From Alphaproteobacteria bacterium (GTDB lineage: Bacteria; Pseudomonadota; Alphaproteobacteria; Sphingomonadales; Emcibacteraceae): a stretch of DNA of 64,000 bases. The stretch lies in NCBI GenBank assembly GCA_030428615.1, contig JAUIDN010000011.1, forward strand, positions 1 through 64,000, given 5' to 3'. This document shows positions 48,978-57,591 of the stretch, one piece after another. How positions within the stretch are numbered: the first letter of the stretch is position 1; each line of letters begins with the position of its first letter. Made by a program: the position numbers and the translations under genes. A model generated the notes under the pieces. That model searched no databases and had not been told where the DNA came from. It saw only the letters and a list, made by a program, of their open reading frames with translations.

Positions 48978-49814
48978 ATGAACGAAGAACGTCGATACGA
49001 TATTTTATTGCGTAATCAACTTGTCAACGGCGATACGGACGTAGCTGATAAGATATTTAGTATTGGTACTTATAATACATTTGTTAAGAACGAAACGATT
49101 ATCGAGCAAGGGGACTCCGATGACTATGTTTATTTTATTCTTTCTGGTGACGTAAATGTTTACGTAAATAATGTTAAGATTGATTCTAGAGGTTCAACAC
49201 AAACAGTGGGAGAAATGGCTGCAAAGAAAGCAGGAGAAAAAAGAACGGGCGATGTAATTGTGGTTTCAGATTTATTAGAAACAATTGCTGTTGCAGGCAC
49301 TGATTTCAGAAATATAATGGCTTCCTTTCCCAAATTTACAGAAAATTTGGAAGAATTGATTGATCAAATGGGAAGAGCAAAAATAGAGCAACTGGGAACG
49401 GTTGAATCCTCCAAAACATTGCCTTGGTGGATAGTGTCTGGAATTGTAAGTATTGCTATATCATTTATAGCGCTATCGATTGTTTGGCTTTTGGACTTTG
49501 ATGTCAAAACAGTTTTATTGACTTTTATTTCTACCATATTGCCGGTTTATATTGTGGTTTGGACGCTAAATCCTGCTCACAGATACAGAACCTTATCGGT
49601 CTTAGCTGGTTACTCACTCATTCCTTACATTGTGTATGGCACAGTAAGTGTTAGTCTTAGTTTTGACGGGGCAAAAGTGAACTTTATGCTAATTGATTTT
49701 GGAGTGAATACATGGTCAAAAGTTCTTATGTACCTGATCGGTGCTTTGATTTTACTAGGCCTTTGCTGGCTGGGAGGTATTTTAGATTTAAAACTAAATA
49801 AAAAAGATGGTTGA
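48978..49814 (+). CDS. cyclic-nucleotide-binding four-helix membrane effector (PycTM-like)
   Basis: A 278-residue protein. The N-terminal cyclic-nucleotide-binding domain (about 22-125) has a recognisable phosphate-binding cassette: G78-E-M-A followed by R89-T-G. The C-terminal half has four membrane helices (about 150-171, 178-197, 205-226, 248-268). CNB plus transmembrane proteins are the membrane effectors of Pycsar systems, which depolarise or permeabilise the cell when the cyclase is triggered. It follows the WYL gene, with a GAAGGG site. Confidence 0.78.
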   Translation: MNEERRYDILLRNQLVNGDTDVADKIFSIGTYNTFVKNETIIEQGDSDDYVYFILSGDVNVYVNNVKIDSRGSTQTVGEMAAKKAGEKRTGDVIVVSDLLETIAVAGTDFRNIMASFPKFTENLEELIDQMGRAKIEQLGTVESSKTLPWWIVSGIVSIAISFIALSIVWLLDFDVKTVLLTFISTILPVYIVVWTLNPAHRYRTLSVLAGYSLIPYIVYGTVSVSLSFDGAKVNFMLIDFGVNTWSKVLMYLIGALILLGLCWLGGILDLKLNKKDG

Positions 49815-49930
49815 AGTGCGTAGAAGTATATGTTGATCGCGAATTTGTCGTTAATATTTCAGTCTTATTAACTATAGTGTTGTCATCAGTAACTTCAAAA
49901 CTCTAGTTAATTAATTGTTCAATTCAGTTT

Positions 49931-50674
49931 CTACATTAATTTAACAAGTTCTTTTATGAATAGTCCAAATACTATTGTAATTGCGAAACTGGTTATCGTA
50001 CCCAGTAATATATATTCGTTAATTTTTCTATGTTCTGCTTCTTGGGGACTTCCAAAACGCAAGACCGATTTAGCTGCTAACAAGAATCCAATCGCGGCAA
50101 ACTGATCCGCAAGTACAAATGTTAAAATTAGCACTCTTTCGATTTGACCAATCCGCAGACCTGCTCCTTCCAAGCTATCCGGCTGTTTTATTTCATCAAT
50201 CCATCGCTTCACAATTAAACCAATTATAATACCCATTGGCCATATAACTACGAAGTATGATAATGCGAGTAGTAATATTTCCGGCGTAATTGTTGACGCA
50301 ACAGAGATTATCGGAATCTTTTTTATATTCAGAAATAATGCCCATGCTACAATCAAAATTAATATGTGTAAAATTTGATCCAATGCAAACCATTTAAGTT
50401 TTTTCGGATCGAGATAAGATTTTACGAGATCAATTATTGTGTGTGTTGCACCAACTGTAATTGAGAGCATTAGAGTTTTTTTGGAAACTGCTCCGAATGT
50501 GGCAAACACAGCATATGTTAGTAATGTATGGACAATGCCATGAATATACAAATAGAATGACTTCCAATGACGCGCGTTCTTTTCTTCAACTTGTTTTTGT
50601 GTTTGTAGTAAAAAATCTGCAATAAAATGTACTAACAAAAGTGCTATTAGTAATGATATATTGGTTAACTCCAT
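49931..50674 (-). CDS. DUF3307 membrane protein
   Basis: A 247-residue membrane protein with about six helices. The DUF3307 pattern of conserved polar residues inside helices is clear: 'HFIADFLLQTQKQVEEKN', 'HGIVHTLLTY', 'ATHTIIDLVKSYL' and 'FALDQILHILIL'. Regularly spaced His and Asp suggest a metal or proton site in the membrane. Function is unknown. It overlaps satD by ten bases and is cotranscribed with it. The ATG at 50674 is chosen over a GTG at 50689. Confidence 0.75.
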   Translation of the reverse strand: MELTNISLLIALLLVHFIADFLLQTQKQVEEKNARHWKSFYLYIHGIVHTLLTYAVFATFGAVSKKTLMLSITVGATHTIIDLVKSYLDPKKLKWFALDQILHILILIVAWALFLNIKKIPIISVASTITPEILLLALSYFVVIWPMGIIIGLIVKRWIDEIKQPDSLEGAGLRIGQIERVLILTFVLADQFAAIGFLLAAKSVLRFGSPQEAEHRKINEYILLGTITSFAITIVFGLFIKELVKLM

Positions 50675-51312
50675 TCTTCTTGCCCCCACATTATTATCTC
50701 TTTTATATAGTCGATGTATTCTTCTATTAACTCAAGCTTTGCTGTTGAAATTCTAGTGTTTATTGTAGATTGGCCTTTTCCCATGCGCTTAGCTAACCCA
50801 ACTTGGGACTCCTTATACATTAGTCTATAGTAAGCCACTTCAGCTGAATAGCTAGACCAATTACTTATGATATTATCCGCAAATTTTGTTATTAGCCCGA
50901 AGTGGGTGTCAGATCTTTTCCATGGGGCTTTAATTATTAATCGCCTTTTGGTTTTCTCTAATTCTTTTATACCTTCACCAGATAATTGAAATGCTACACC
51001 GTCTGAATCTTTTATACTTTCTCCTATATAGGTCACGTCACCTAACCCTATGCTAATTCGAGCATCCCACTCTTCTTCAGAAAAAGTGGCGCTGTGTCTT
51101 AGTTTTGATCTTATTAAGATTGCGGCAGCTACCGCATCAATTGGTGAATTTAGGAGTAATTGAAAACTATCGCCCCTAAAAAGATCATATTCTGCTTTGT
51201 ATATATCTTTTGTCTGTTCAAGTACGTCTTTAAGCTCCATCATTATTCGCTTTCGGTTGCGCACTTTGCGTGATCTAACTAAATCTCCTGTTAAAATAGC
51301 CTTTATGGTCAT
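50665..51312 (-). CDS. SatD family protein
   Basis: A 215-residue SatD-family protein. The N-terminal part (about 1-145) shows 'AILTGDLVRSRK', 'FRGDSFQLLL', 'ARISIGLGDV' and 'GVAFQLSGEG'. This motif order resembles the metal-Asp, GD and RxGIGxG elements of class III cyclase/GGDEF folds, an analogy of mine, not an established fact. The C-terminal part holds a helix-turn-helix ('SQVGLAKRMGKGQSTINTRISTAKLELI'). The palindromic repeat array 35 bases upstream is a natural target for that domain. It forms an operon with the DUF3307 gene. Confidence 0.75.
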   Translation of the reverse strand: MTIKAILTGDLVRSRKVRNRKRIMMELKDVLEQTKDIYKAEYDLFRGDSFQLLLNSPIDAVAAAILIRSKLRHSATFSEEEWDARISIGLGDVTYIGESIKDSDGVAFQLSGEGIKELEKTKRRLIIKAPWKRSDTHFGLITKFADNIISNWSSYSAEVAYYRLMYKESQVGLAKRMGKGQSTINTRISTAKLELIEEYIDYIKEIIMWGQEEWS

Positions 51313-51325
51313 TTATTTGCCTTAT

Positions 51326-51331
51326 ATTATA
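51326..51331 (-). promoter_or_regulatory. probable -10 box of satD
   Basis: TATAAT on the minus strand (51331-51326) lies 13 bases before the satD ATG, implying a very short leader that includes AAGG. A 17-base spacer would put the -35 inside repeat 1 of the palindrome array, where no TTGACA-like hexamer exists. Control through protein binding at the array is therefore likely. Confidence 0.45.
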
Positions 51332-51347
51332 TACTGTTACAATAAAT

Positions 51348-51452
51348 ATCGATGAAAACATCGATAATTCAATAATATCGATGAAAACATCGATAATTCA
51401 ATAATATCGATGAAAACATCGATAATGTCAATATATCGGTGAAAACATCGAT
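51348..51452. repeat. four 29-bp tandem repeats, each with a 7-bp palindrome
   Basis: Four copies start at 51348, 51377, 51406 and 51435, exactly 29 bases apart. Each core is ATCGATG-AAAA-CATCGAT (perfect 7-base arms, 4-base spacer); copy 4 has one change (ATCGGTG). The 11-base AT-rich linkers are identical between copies 1 and 2 and drift in copy 3; copy 4 is cut off at its core. The array sits directly upstream of satD and looks like a multi-site operator or iteron-like element. It is not CRISPR, because the linkers are repeated too. Confidence 0.85.
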
Positions 51453-51960
51453 AATTACAGAAGAGCTAACCTAATGTTGCCCCATTGGTACCCCAAACAT
51501 TTAATTTCAAAAGAAATACATTTCAAATCAATCACATAACAACCTAGACACGCGGATTATTAGACCTGCTCCAGAGACTTCGGGTTATTTTGCCATAAAC
51601 TGTTGATAATAATTGTCTCTAAGGCCTGGAATTCTGCAAGATGTTATTCATAGCTCATTGAAATATAAACACTATATCGCTAGAGAATGCGAGACGCCTA
51701 AAACGGAGCACTTGCTGGTGGTGTTAGCAGTCTACCGCGAACCCGCCTCTGTATGAATTCCCTGATAATATGGGAATTTACAGGGAATTTTTTCATTGTG
51801 GCCTTATAAATCGGAAAAATTGTCATAGGACCTTAGGTAAACCCTTCTAAATGACTTTGAATTCCCTAAAACCCATAACAGGGAAATAATAATCAAAAGC
51901 AGCGATCTGATTGGTTAAATATCTGTTCAGATGGGAATTAAGCAGTATCAGGCATACAAA
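51453..51960. other. gene-free stretch with paired inverted repeats, possible element scar
   Basis: No coding frame is supported. Near the left edge is TTGGTACCCCA (51485-51495), the inverted copy of the sequence near tRNA-Phe. Further right are two inverted pairs built on the same word: GAATTCCCTG with CAGGGAATT (51755-51789) and GAATTCCCT with AGGGAAAT (51859-51886). Such clustered repeats suggest the decayed end of a mobile element. I cannot name it. Confidence 0.4.
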
Positions 51961-51961
51961 C

Positions 51962-52804
51962 TTAATAATGAGTGCACTGATGATCCATATCTACCTCATA
52001 CGAAGATCTGTTCATATATACCCAATAAGGTTCTCTGGCGTTTCCCGTAATTCTATAAACACCTTTTTTTCGCAATTTAATGTTATCACCTATATGAACG
52101 GTTGCTATTATCCGAAAAGCTTTTCCTGAGTATGATTTGGTATTGCCCTTACTGTTTAACCCAGAAACATGTGAGCCAATGGATGTTCCATCCGTGTTAA
52201 ACCAGCTTTCACCACCCCATCTTACGCTATCCGCCCATTTGACAAGATTTTTCATCTGCGGCGACGCAACGCTTAAATCTACTCCGATATGCTGACTGTA
52301 GACAGTCAGGAACGGCTTGATGCATTCAAACAGATCAACAGGAAAATCCTTGATGCTTTTTATATCATCAATAAAATAAAATTTATTTTCTACATCTGAA
52401 TCTCTTTTTTCAGCCACCCGATTTGCGATCGCTGTTGCTAGGGCATCTGATATTTTAAAATAGGCAAGTAACGCTGATATCAATTTTGGATCGGATGTGT
52501 TCAGGTCAATCAGTCCTTCTGTAGGGACAATTTCAATATCCACTTTTTGCCCGGCAAAACTATAACTATACTCATATACCCGGTCCGGAATTATCTGTGG
52601 CGCATTTCGTTGAGATAGATTGTAAAGTGTATAATTTATACCGGCTTCAGCAATATAGTCTGCTTTCGAATAACTGTAATTTGCTCGCGTAATTTTCCGA
52701 CTGCTTTTTCCAAGAGATAGAGCTGTCATTGCCAAAAGTGACAACAATATCAACGCCCAAAAAACAGAAATCAGGGCAAACCCATCTTCACTGCTCAGTT
52801 TCAT
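51962..52804 (-). CDS. gspK: type II secretion minor pseudopilin GspK
   Basis: A 280-residue GspK with a class III leader cut before 'FALISVFWALILL' (no Glu at +5, as usual for GspK) and a long globular domain containing 'GLIDLNTSDPKLISALL', a helix-hairpin-helix-like segment. GspK caps the pseudopilus with GspI and GspJ. It is the last gene of the operon and overlaps gspD by 17 bases. Confidence 0.85.
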   Translation of the reverse strand: MKLSSEDGFALISVFWALILLSLLAMTALSLGKSSRKITRANYSYSKADYIAEAGINYTLYNLSQRNAPQIIPDRVYEYSYSFAGQKVDIEIVPTEGLIDLNTSDPKLISALLAYFKISDALATAIANRVAEKRDSDVENKFYFIDDIKSIKDFPVDLFECIKPFLTVYSQHIGVDLSVASPQMKNLVKWADSVRWGGESWFNTDGTSIGSHVSGLNSKGNTKSYSGKAFRIIATVHIGDNIKLRKKGVYRITGNAREPYWVYMNRSSYEVDMDHQCTHY

Positions 52805-54851
52805 TTTCTATCTTCAATGTTGACGTTGGAAAAGGGCTCAGATTTCTGAACTCTGTTTTAAGACTTTCCATATTATTCTGCATCTCTATGGCATCATTTA
52901 TAACACGTGGTGTTATAAGAATGATCAGCTCCGTTCTTCTTGTCACATTTGACGTGCTGCTAAAAGCAAGTCCCACAAGTGGGATGTCTTTGATCAGCGG
53001 TATGCCCGATTTATTATAACTCTGGCTTTCACGAATGAGCCCGCCAAGAGCAATAGTCTCACCATTATTGACAGAAACGGTGCTCTTTATCTTCCTTTGC
53101 TGGATCGTCGGTGAATCAATACCCGAAGAATTTGTCTCGGCCACTTCACTTACCTCCTGCTCAATCTCCAGAATTATTGATCCTCCTTTGTTGATGTGAG
53201 GTGTTATATTTAGGATCACACCGGTATCTCTGAACTCGACGCTGTTTACAATCGGTGCATTTTCACCGGCGATACCTTGTGCAGACCTGACCACAACCGG
53301 CACCTGATCCCCCACCTGCAGCTCTCCAACCCTATTGTTTAAAACCATTAATTTAGGAGAGGAAATCACGTTAACATCCGTCATTGAACTCAGCGTGTTC
53401 AGTACCGCCTTTTTTGAACTTGATCCCGTATAGACATATGAGAGGCCCGGAAAGCTGGAAGCGATACCGCCGGATGCTGCATTGGAAAATGTGACCTCAT
53501 TAGAGCCACTTTCAAAAAACCAGTTCACACCATATTTCAGGTCATCATTGAGTGTTACCTCCGCGAGCGTCGCCTCAATAAGGACCTGTTTGGGGGGAGT
53601 GTCCATTTGCTGAAGTGCATTTGATATCACACTATATTCTTCCGGTGTTGCCAGAATGAGAAGAGAATTGTCTTCGACGTTGGGGACAATCTTGAGAGCA
53701 TCTTCGCCTCCGTTAGCTGCGAGATTACGCCTTGATACATCACTCTGACCGGGGGGCACTTCCGGACCAGAAAAGCTAGAAAAACCAGTGCCATATAGCT
53801 GGGAAAGAGAAGTCGCTATGTTTTCCGCTTTACCATTGGTTATGCTGTAGACATATATTTTTCTTCCCTCTGCCTGACCACCCCGGTCGAAACGGTCTAT
53901 CCATTCACCCACCTGATCCAGATATTGTGAACTGTGAGAAATCACCAACAGAGAGTTGAGCCTCGACATGGGAACAAACTTCACCATACCCTTTATCGGT
54001 GTTTCCTCATCATTGAAAATTGTTGTCAGCTCCTGCTGCATGGTTTTAGGATCGACATTCTCAAGAGTGAACAGCGCGAAACTTACGCCTTTAAGCCAAT
54101 CAACATCAAACGTGCTCACGATCTCCTGCATGGTGGAAAGTTCACTGGCGGTACCCGCAACCACAAGGAGGTTTCTGGCGTTATCCACATTCAGGATGGC
54201 ACCCTCAGGAGCGTAGGGCTCAAGTACCTTATGCATTTCTGTCGGCGTCACATATTGAAGCGCGATTGCTTCCACCCCAAAACCCGGCAGATTGGCACTT
54301 GCCGGCGTAGGTCTGCGAATAGATGAAATTCTTCTTGGTGCATCTCGAAGCGGCAGAATGTGATACACACCCTCCTGAAACACCATGGCCGCATTGATCA
54401 GCCTCAGTGCTTCTTCATAAGCAATCAGGGCACTTGTTTCATCCAGCGACCTGTTTGACTGGAGAGTGATGGACCCGATAACATTTGGGTCCAGTATATA
54501 TTCACGCTCCAGCATTTCCCTCAATACCGCATCTGTAACCAGCCTGACATCACTTTCCAGAAAGTTAAGATCAATATTTCCCTCCTCATCCTGGGAATAG
54601 GATTTTAAGGAAGTTTTACGAATATTGATGAACTCACCGGTGCCCAGAATATATTCGGTGTTTTTTGAACGGGCCTCTGAAGGCGAAGGCTCTTGCGACG
54701 CGTCGTTTGAAAGCAACTGATAGTCAGTCGTTTCAGGTTTGATCGCATCAAACCCCGATGCTGTTGATTTTGGTTGCGGATCCGTCGCACAGGAAAAAAG
54801 CAAAAGGCAAACGAGAGGTAATGTGGTGATCAGTTTAAACTCAGTTTTCAT
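52788..54851 (-). CDS. gspD: type II secretion secretin GspD
   Basis: A 687-residue outer-membrane secretin. It is a lipoprotein (lipobox LLFSC, Cys21), unusual for GspD but common in some lineages. N-domains cover about 60-370 ('NVDNARNLLVVAGTASELSTMQEIV'), and the secretin core runs from about 420 to 660 ('VNVISSPKLMVLNNRVGELQVGDQVPV', 'ETIALGGLI', 'LIILITPRVI'). It forms the export channel. It overlaps gspC by 11 bases. Confidence 0.93.
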   Translation of the reverse strand: MKTEFKLITTLPLVCLLLFSCATDPQPKSTASGFDAIKPETTDYQLLSNDASQEPSPSEARSKNTEYILGTGEFINIRKTSLKSYSQDEEGNIDLNFLESDVRLVTDAVLREMLEREYILDPNVIGSITLQSNRSLDETSALIAYEEALRLINAAMVFQEGVYHILPLRDAPRRISSIRRPTPASANLPGFGVEAIALQYVTPTEMHKVLEPYAPEGAILNVDNARNLLVVAGTASELSTMQEIVSTFDVDWLKGVSFALFTLENVDPKTMQQELTTIFNDEETPIKGMVKFVPMSRLNSLLVISHSSQYLDQVGEWIDRFDRGGQAEGRKIYVYSITNGKAENIATSLSQLYGTGFSSFSGPEVPPGQSDVSRRNLAANGGEDALKIVPNVEDNSLLILATPEEYSVISNALQQMDTPPKQVLIEATLAEVTLNDDLKYGVNWFFESGSNEVTFSNAASGGIASSFPGLSYVYTGSSSKKAVLNTLSSMTDVNVISSPKLMVLNNRVGELQVGDQVPVVVRSAQGIAGENAPIVNSVEFRDTGVILNITPHINKGGSIILEIEQEVSEVAETNSSGIDSPTIQQRKIKSTVSVNNGETIALGGLIRESQSYNKSGIPLIKDIPLVGLAFSSTSNVTRRTELIILITPRVINDAIEMQNNMESLKTEFRNLSPFPTSTLKIENETEQ

Positions 54852-55344
54852 TTATTAAATTCAGCGTTGCAAGCTGCCCCCCATTTTCCAAATTAATATA
54901 ATTTCTATCAATCTTCCTTATTTTCCAGCCCTCAACCGTTTCATCTACCCGAAGACCATATTCCTGCTCTGAGCGCTGATTGATAAGGTAAGCAACACTT
55001 TTTCCGTCCTCCGCAAAAACAATGCCTTTCAGTAAAAAATCGCTGATCGGTACCGACCTCACTTCAACCACTCGCGCTTTTGGCAGCGGTTTCTTTTCGA
55101 TCCTCTTCCTTGTCTGATGAAACAGGGCTTTTGCCACAATCATTTCATAGTCGACCGCGTGCTCGTCAACCGCCTCATCTTCAATAAAACCGTTATTTTC
55201 ATTTAATTCGGAGGGCGTAAAATTGATGTCTGATAACTCAGAAACTGTCCCAACATTTGAAAAGAGAAACAAAGCCCCAAGCAAACTGAGGAGACTTAAA
55301 TTAATGATGAATAATACCGTGATCATGGGTGAGTGTTTTATCAT
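54841..55344 (-). CDS. gspC: type II secretion inner-membrane protein GspC (short, no PDZ)
   Basis: A 167-residue protein with one N-terminal membrane helix and a C-terminal homology-region domain ('ISDFLLKGIVFAEDGKSVAYLINQRSEQ'). GspC links the secretin to the inner-membrane platform. This form ends after the HR domain and lacks the C-terminal PDZ or coiled-coil seen in longer homologues. It sits near the end of the operon, next to gspD. Confidence 0.75.
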   Translation of the reverse strand: MIKHSPMITVLFIINLSLLSLLGALFLFSNVGTVSELSDINFTPSELNENNGFIEDEAVDEHAVDYEMIVAKALFHQTRKRIEKKPLPKARVVEVRSVPISDFLLKGIVFAEDGKSVAYLINQRSEQEYGLRVDETVEGWKIRKIDRNYINLENGGQLATLNLINEN

Positions 55345-55919
55345 GCTCCGGTCTCCTCAACATTGAGAAGTCCAAACCCAATCACATCAAATCTGACTTC
55401 AATCAGTGGGGCTGTATTTTCATCCCTCATGCCTTTCACATCAATTGTAATATTTTCGAGAGAGAGCATTTTTTGATGACTTCTGATAGATCTTAAAACG
55501 GCAACGAGATCTTCCATATATAACTTTGTCCTTATCTGCACCGAGATGCGTTTCATGCCGTCTTCGTCTTCAATAGATCCAGAGCGCATATTTTCGATAT
55601 TCACCTCCATACTGGAAAAGAGATCGCGCACATCACGCGAAAGATAGGCGACCAGATCGTCTTCGTCTGTGCCAAGATAAAATAAATCCGTAACCGGTTG
55701 GGTGCTCAAATCGTTCAATCTAGATTTCAGGGGGTCTTCAGATGCGAGTACCTGCTGATAATTTTGCACTCTCTTCTCAAGCAACTGAATTTGGTCACGT
55801 CGCTCTGCTATATTGTCGAAAGCTGGTATCACCATCGACGCGAAAATCATCCAAATGAGGAGCCCTAAAAGGGTTAAAGCGAGCATTTTTTGCTGCGAGG
55901 GAGAGATAAGATTACTCAT
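55341..55919 (-). CDS. gspM: type II secretion platform protein GspM-like
   Basis: About 192 residues, with one N-terminal helix ('MLALTLLGLLIWMIFASMVI'), a short coiled coil with 'RRDQIQLLEKRVQNYQQVL', and a ferredoxin-like periplasmic domain. Size and position after GspL fit GspM/PilO. Three ATGs overlap; the third (55919) is best spaced from GGAGG. It overlaps gspC by four bases. Confidence 0.72.
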   Translation of the reverse strand: MSNLISPSQQKMLALTLLGLLIWMIFASMVIPAFDNIAERRDQIQLLEKRVQNYQQVLASEDPLKSRLNDLSTQPVTDLFYLGTDEDDLVAYLSRDVRDLFSSMEVNIENMRSGSIEDEDGMKRISVQIRTKLYMEDLVAVLRSIRSHQKMLSLENITIDVKGMRDENTAPLIEVRFDVIGFGLLNVEETGA

Positions 55920-56994
55920 CATCATCACCTCCCACAATTCTCATGGAAAGAGTAAACTGTTCAACCGTTCTTTCACTGTCGGATCGAATTCTTGTCCCAT
56001 TATTCGAAATATCCGTCAGATATTGCGTTTGAGAAAGCTGTTCAATTATAATGCCCGTGTTTGGGGAAGTACCGCTCATGGTAATTTTACGGCCAGCTTG
56101 CCGATAGTTTGAAAGCCAACTGTCCTCCGGAATTGCGCCGGTCAATTGTTCCAGCAAATACTCAAAACGCATACGGGATGCTTTGGCTCTGTAAAAATGC
56201 TCCAGTTTTTCAAAATTTTCGATCTCCCGCTCCAATGCGAGGACGGACTGAGATTTAACCGATAATTCCGTAATATGGCTGTTTAAAAACGCTATCCGCT
56301 CATCCATGATCCCCAACCACACATTAAAACAAAGCAATCCAAGTACCATCGTTGTTGCGCAGAGCCCGCCGATGAGGGTTCTGTTCTTTGCTTTATATTG
56401 TGCTTCCAGATTTACGAACTGATAGATATGAGAGGAAACAGAGGAGGAAGGTGCGCAGATATTTTTTACGTGAAGGCCTATTTTTTCAAGATGGTTTATC
56501 AATTCATCTGCAATGTGCTTTTTTATCATTGCAAGACTGACCATGACATATTCCTTATGGTCAGCTTCACCGATCAGAAAACTGTCACAATAGATTTTGC
56601 TTTCATGTAGCGGCAACAGTGAAGGGAGTTCATATTGGAGAACGTTTTTATAATCGTTTCTTACCACATACGGCAGTTCGACGGGACGTTCAAATATCAT
56701 TTCATGTGAGAGATGGATGGCGCAAAGGCCCGTCAGGTTGGATGATAGAAAGTCCACAAATGTTTGATCAGCCAAAAGCGTTTGAAACGCGCCCTTAAAT
56801 CTTTTTTCCCGGACGTCCCCATCCTGTTCAAAAATAACCGTCACAGAATCCGCTGTTATGAGGATCTTATTTCCGTGTTGCGACGTTTTAAAAAAAACCT
56901 TCAGTTTCATTGGGATCATTGATCCCAATGTGTTGAGCCACCAGTCCAGAAAACCCGAAAGGGGGGCATATATGTTCTTTATTCTCTCCATCAT
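55912..56994 (-). CDS. gspL: type II secretion platform protein GspL (PilN-like)
   Basis: A 360-residue protein with an N-terminal cytoplasmic actin-like part (about 25-190), a membrane helix near 208-228 and a PilN-like periplasmic domain with a coiled coil ('AFLNSHITELSVKSQSVLALEREIENFEKLEHFY'). GspL recruits the GspE ATPase. It overlaps gspM by eight bases. Confidence 0.75.
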   Translation of the reverse strand: MMERIKNIYAPLSGFLDWWLNTLGSMIPMKLKVFFKTSQHGNKILITADSVTVIFEQDGDVREKRFKGAFQTLLADQTFVDFLSSNLTGLCAIHLSHEMIFERPVELPYVVRNDYKNVLQYELPSLLPLHESKIYCDSFLIGEADHKEYVMVSLAMIKKHIADELINHLEKIGLHVKNICAPSSSVSSHIYQFVNLEAQYKAKNRTLIGGLCATTMVLGLLCFNVWLGIMDERIAFLNSHITELSVKSQSVLALEREIENFEKLEHFYRAKASRMRFEYLLEQLTGAIPEDSWLSNYRQAGRKITMSGTSPNTGIIIEQLSQTQYLTDISNNGTRIRSDSERTVEQFTLSMRIVGGDDDE

Positions 56995-56997
56995 AAG

Positions 56998-57591
56998 CTA
57001 CCGTAACCGGCACTCCCTGGTTACCGGGTCATACTGACAGTCATTGGTGTGAGTGAGGGCGGTCTCAATAACCATTTCCGGCCAGAATCCATCCTGATCC
57101 AGAGCAATTTTCACAAAAGCCGGATGCGTTTCCCATGTCCAGACGGGTAGCCAATTCCCAACGCGCCTCAAATCCGATCCGCTATATTCAAAATGTGCCT
57201 GACTAAAACCATCCACCAACACCAAGCTACCTTCGTCATTAAGGTCAGATATTGATTTCCAGGACATCACAAGATCAGAATTTTTAAGCTCAAGTGTAAC
57301 TTCGTAAAGCAGACTGTTTTGTCCATCTTTGCTTAAGCTGGTCACAAACGTCATGTACGATGGCGTCCCCTCAAAAGAACCGGAGCGGGGGAATGATTGA
57401 GCGATCGTGTCCCTGATCAGGTGTTGTATCTGCATTACATCTTCGCTGGCCTCAGAAAAGCGCACTGTTCGCTCCACGGCCCTTACTGAATAGTCAAGGC
57501 TGCTATAAAGCGCGATCATCACCATGCTCATCAGTGAAAGGGAAACAAGCAGTTCAATAAGCGTAAAACCTTCGTCCGACTTGAAGTTCAT
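56998..57591 (-). CDS. gspJ: type II secretion minor pseudopilin GspJ
   Basis: A 197-residue minor pseudopilin with leader 'NFKSDEG' cut before 'FTLIELLVSLSLMSM' (Glu at +5) and a GspJ-type globular domain. It forms the tip complex with GspI and GspK. It starts one base from the end of gspI. Confidence 0.85.
   Translation of the reverse strand: MNFKSDEGFTLIELLVSLSLMSMVMIALYSSLDYSVRAVERTVRFSEASEDVMQIQHLIRDTIAQSFPRSGSFEGTPSYMTFVTSLSKDGQNSLLYEVTLELKNSDLVMSWKSISDLNDEGSLVLVDGFSQAHFEYSGSDLRRVGNWLPVWTWETHPAFVKIALDQDGFWPEMVIETALTHTNDCQYDPVTRECRLR

Larger units (their letters stand above)
45416..51960. mobile_element. genomic island at tRNA-Phe carrying defence-like genes
   Basis: Between tRNA-Phe and the type II secretion operon lie about 6.5 kb of distinctly AT-rich DNA. 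None of its genes belongs to the conserved alphaproteobacterial block. An 11-base sequence TGGGGTACCAA (45495-45505) occurs inverted near the other end (51485-51495). tRNA 3' ends are common integration sites. I found no integrase, no second copy of the tRNA end and no transposase, so the element is either degraded or acquired by recombination; exact borders are uncertain. Confidence 0.55.

Noticed and set aside
51348-51452. CRISPR array
   Set aside because: Period (29) and palindromic repeats suggest it, but the linkers are only 11 bases and are themselves repeated, so there are no spacers, and no cas genes are present.
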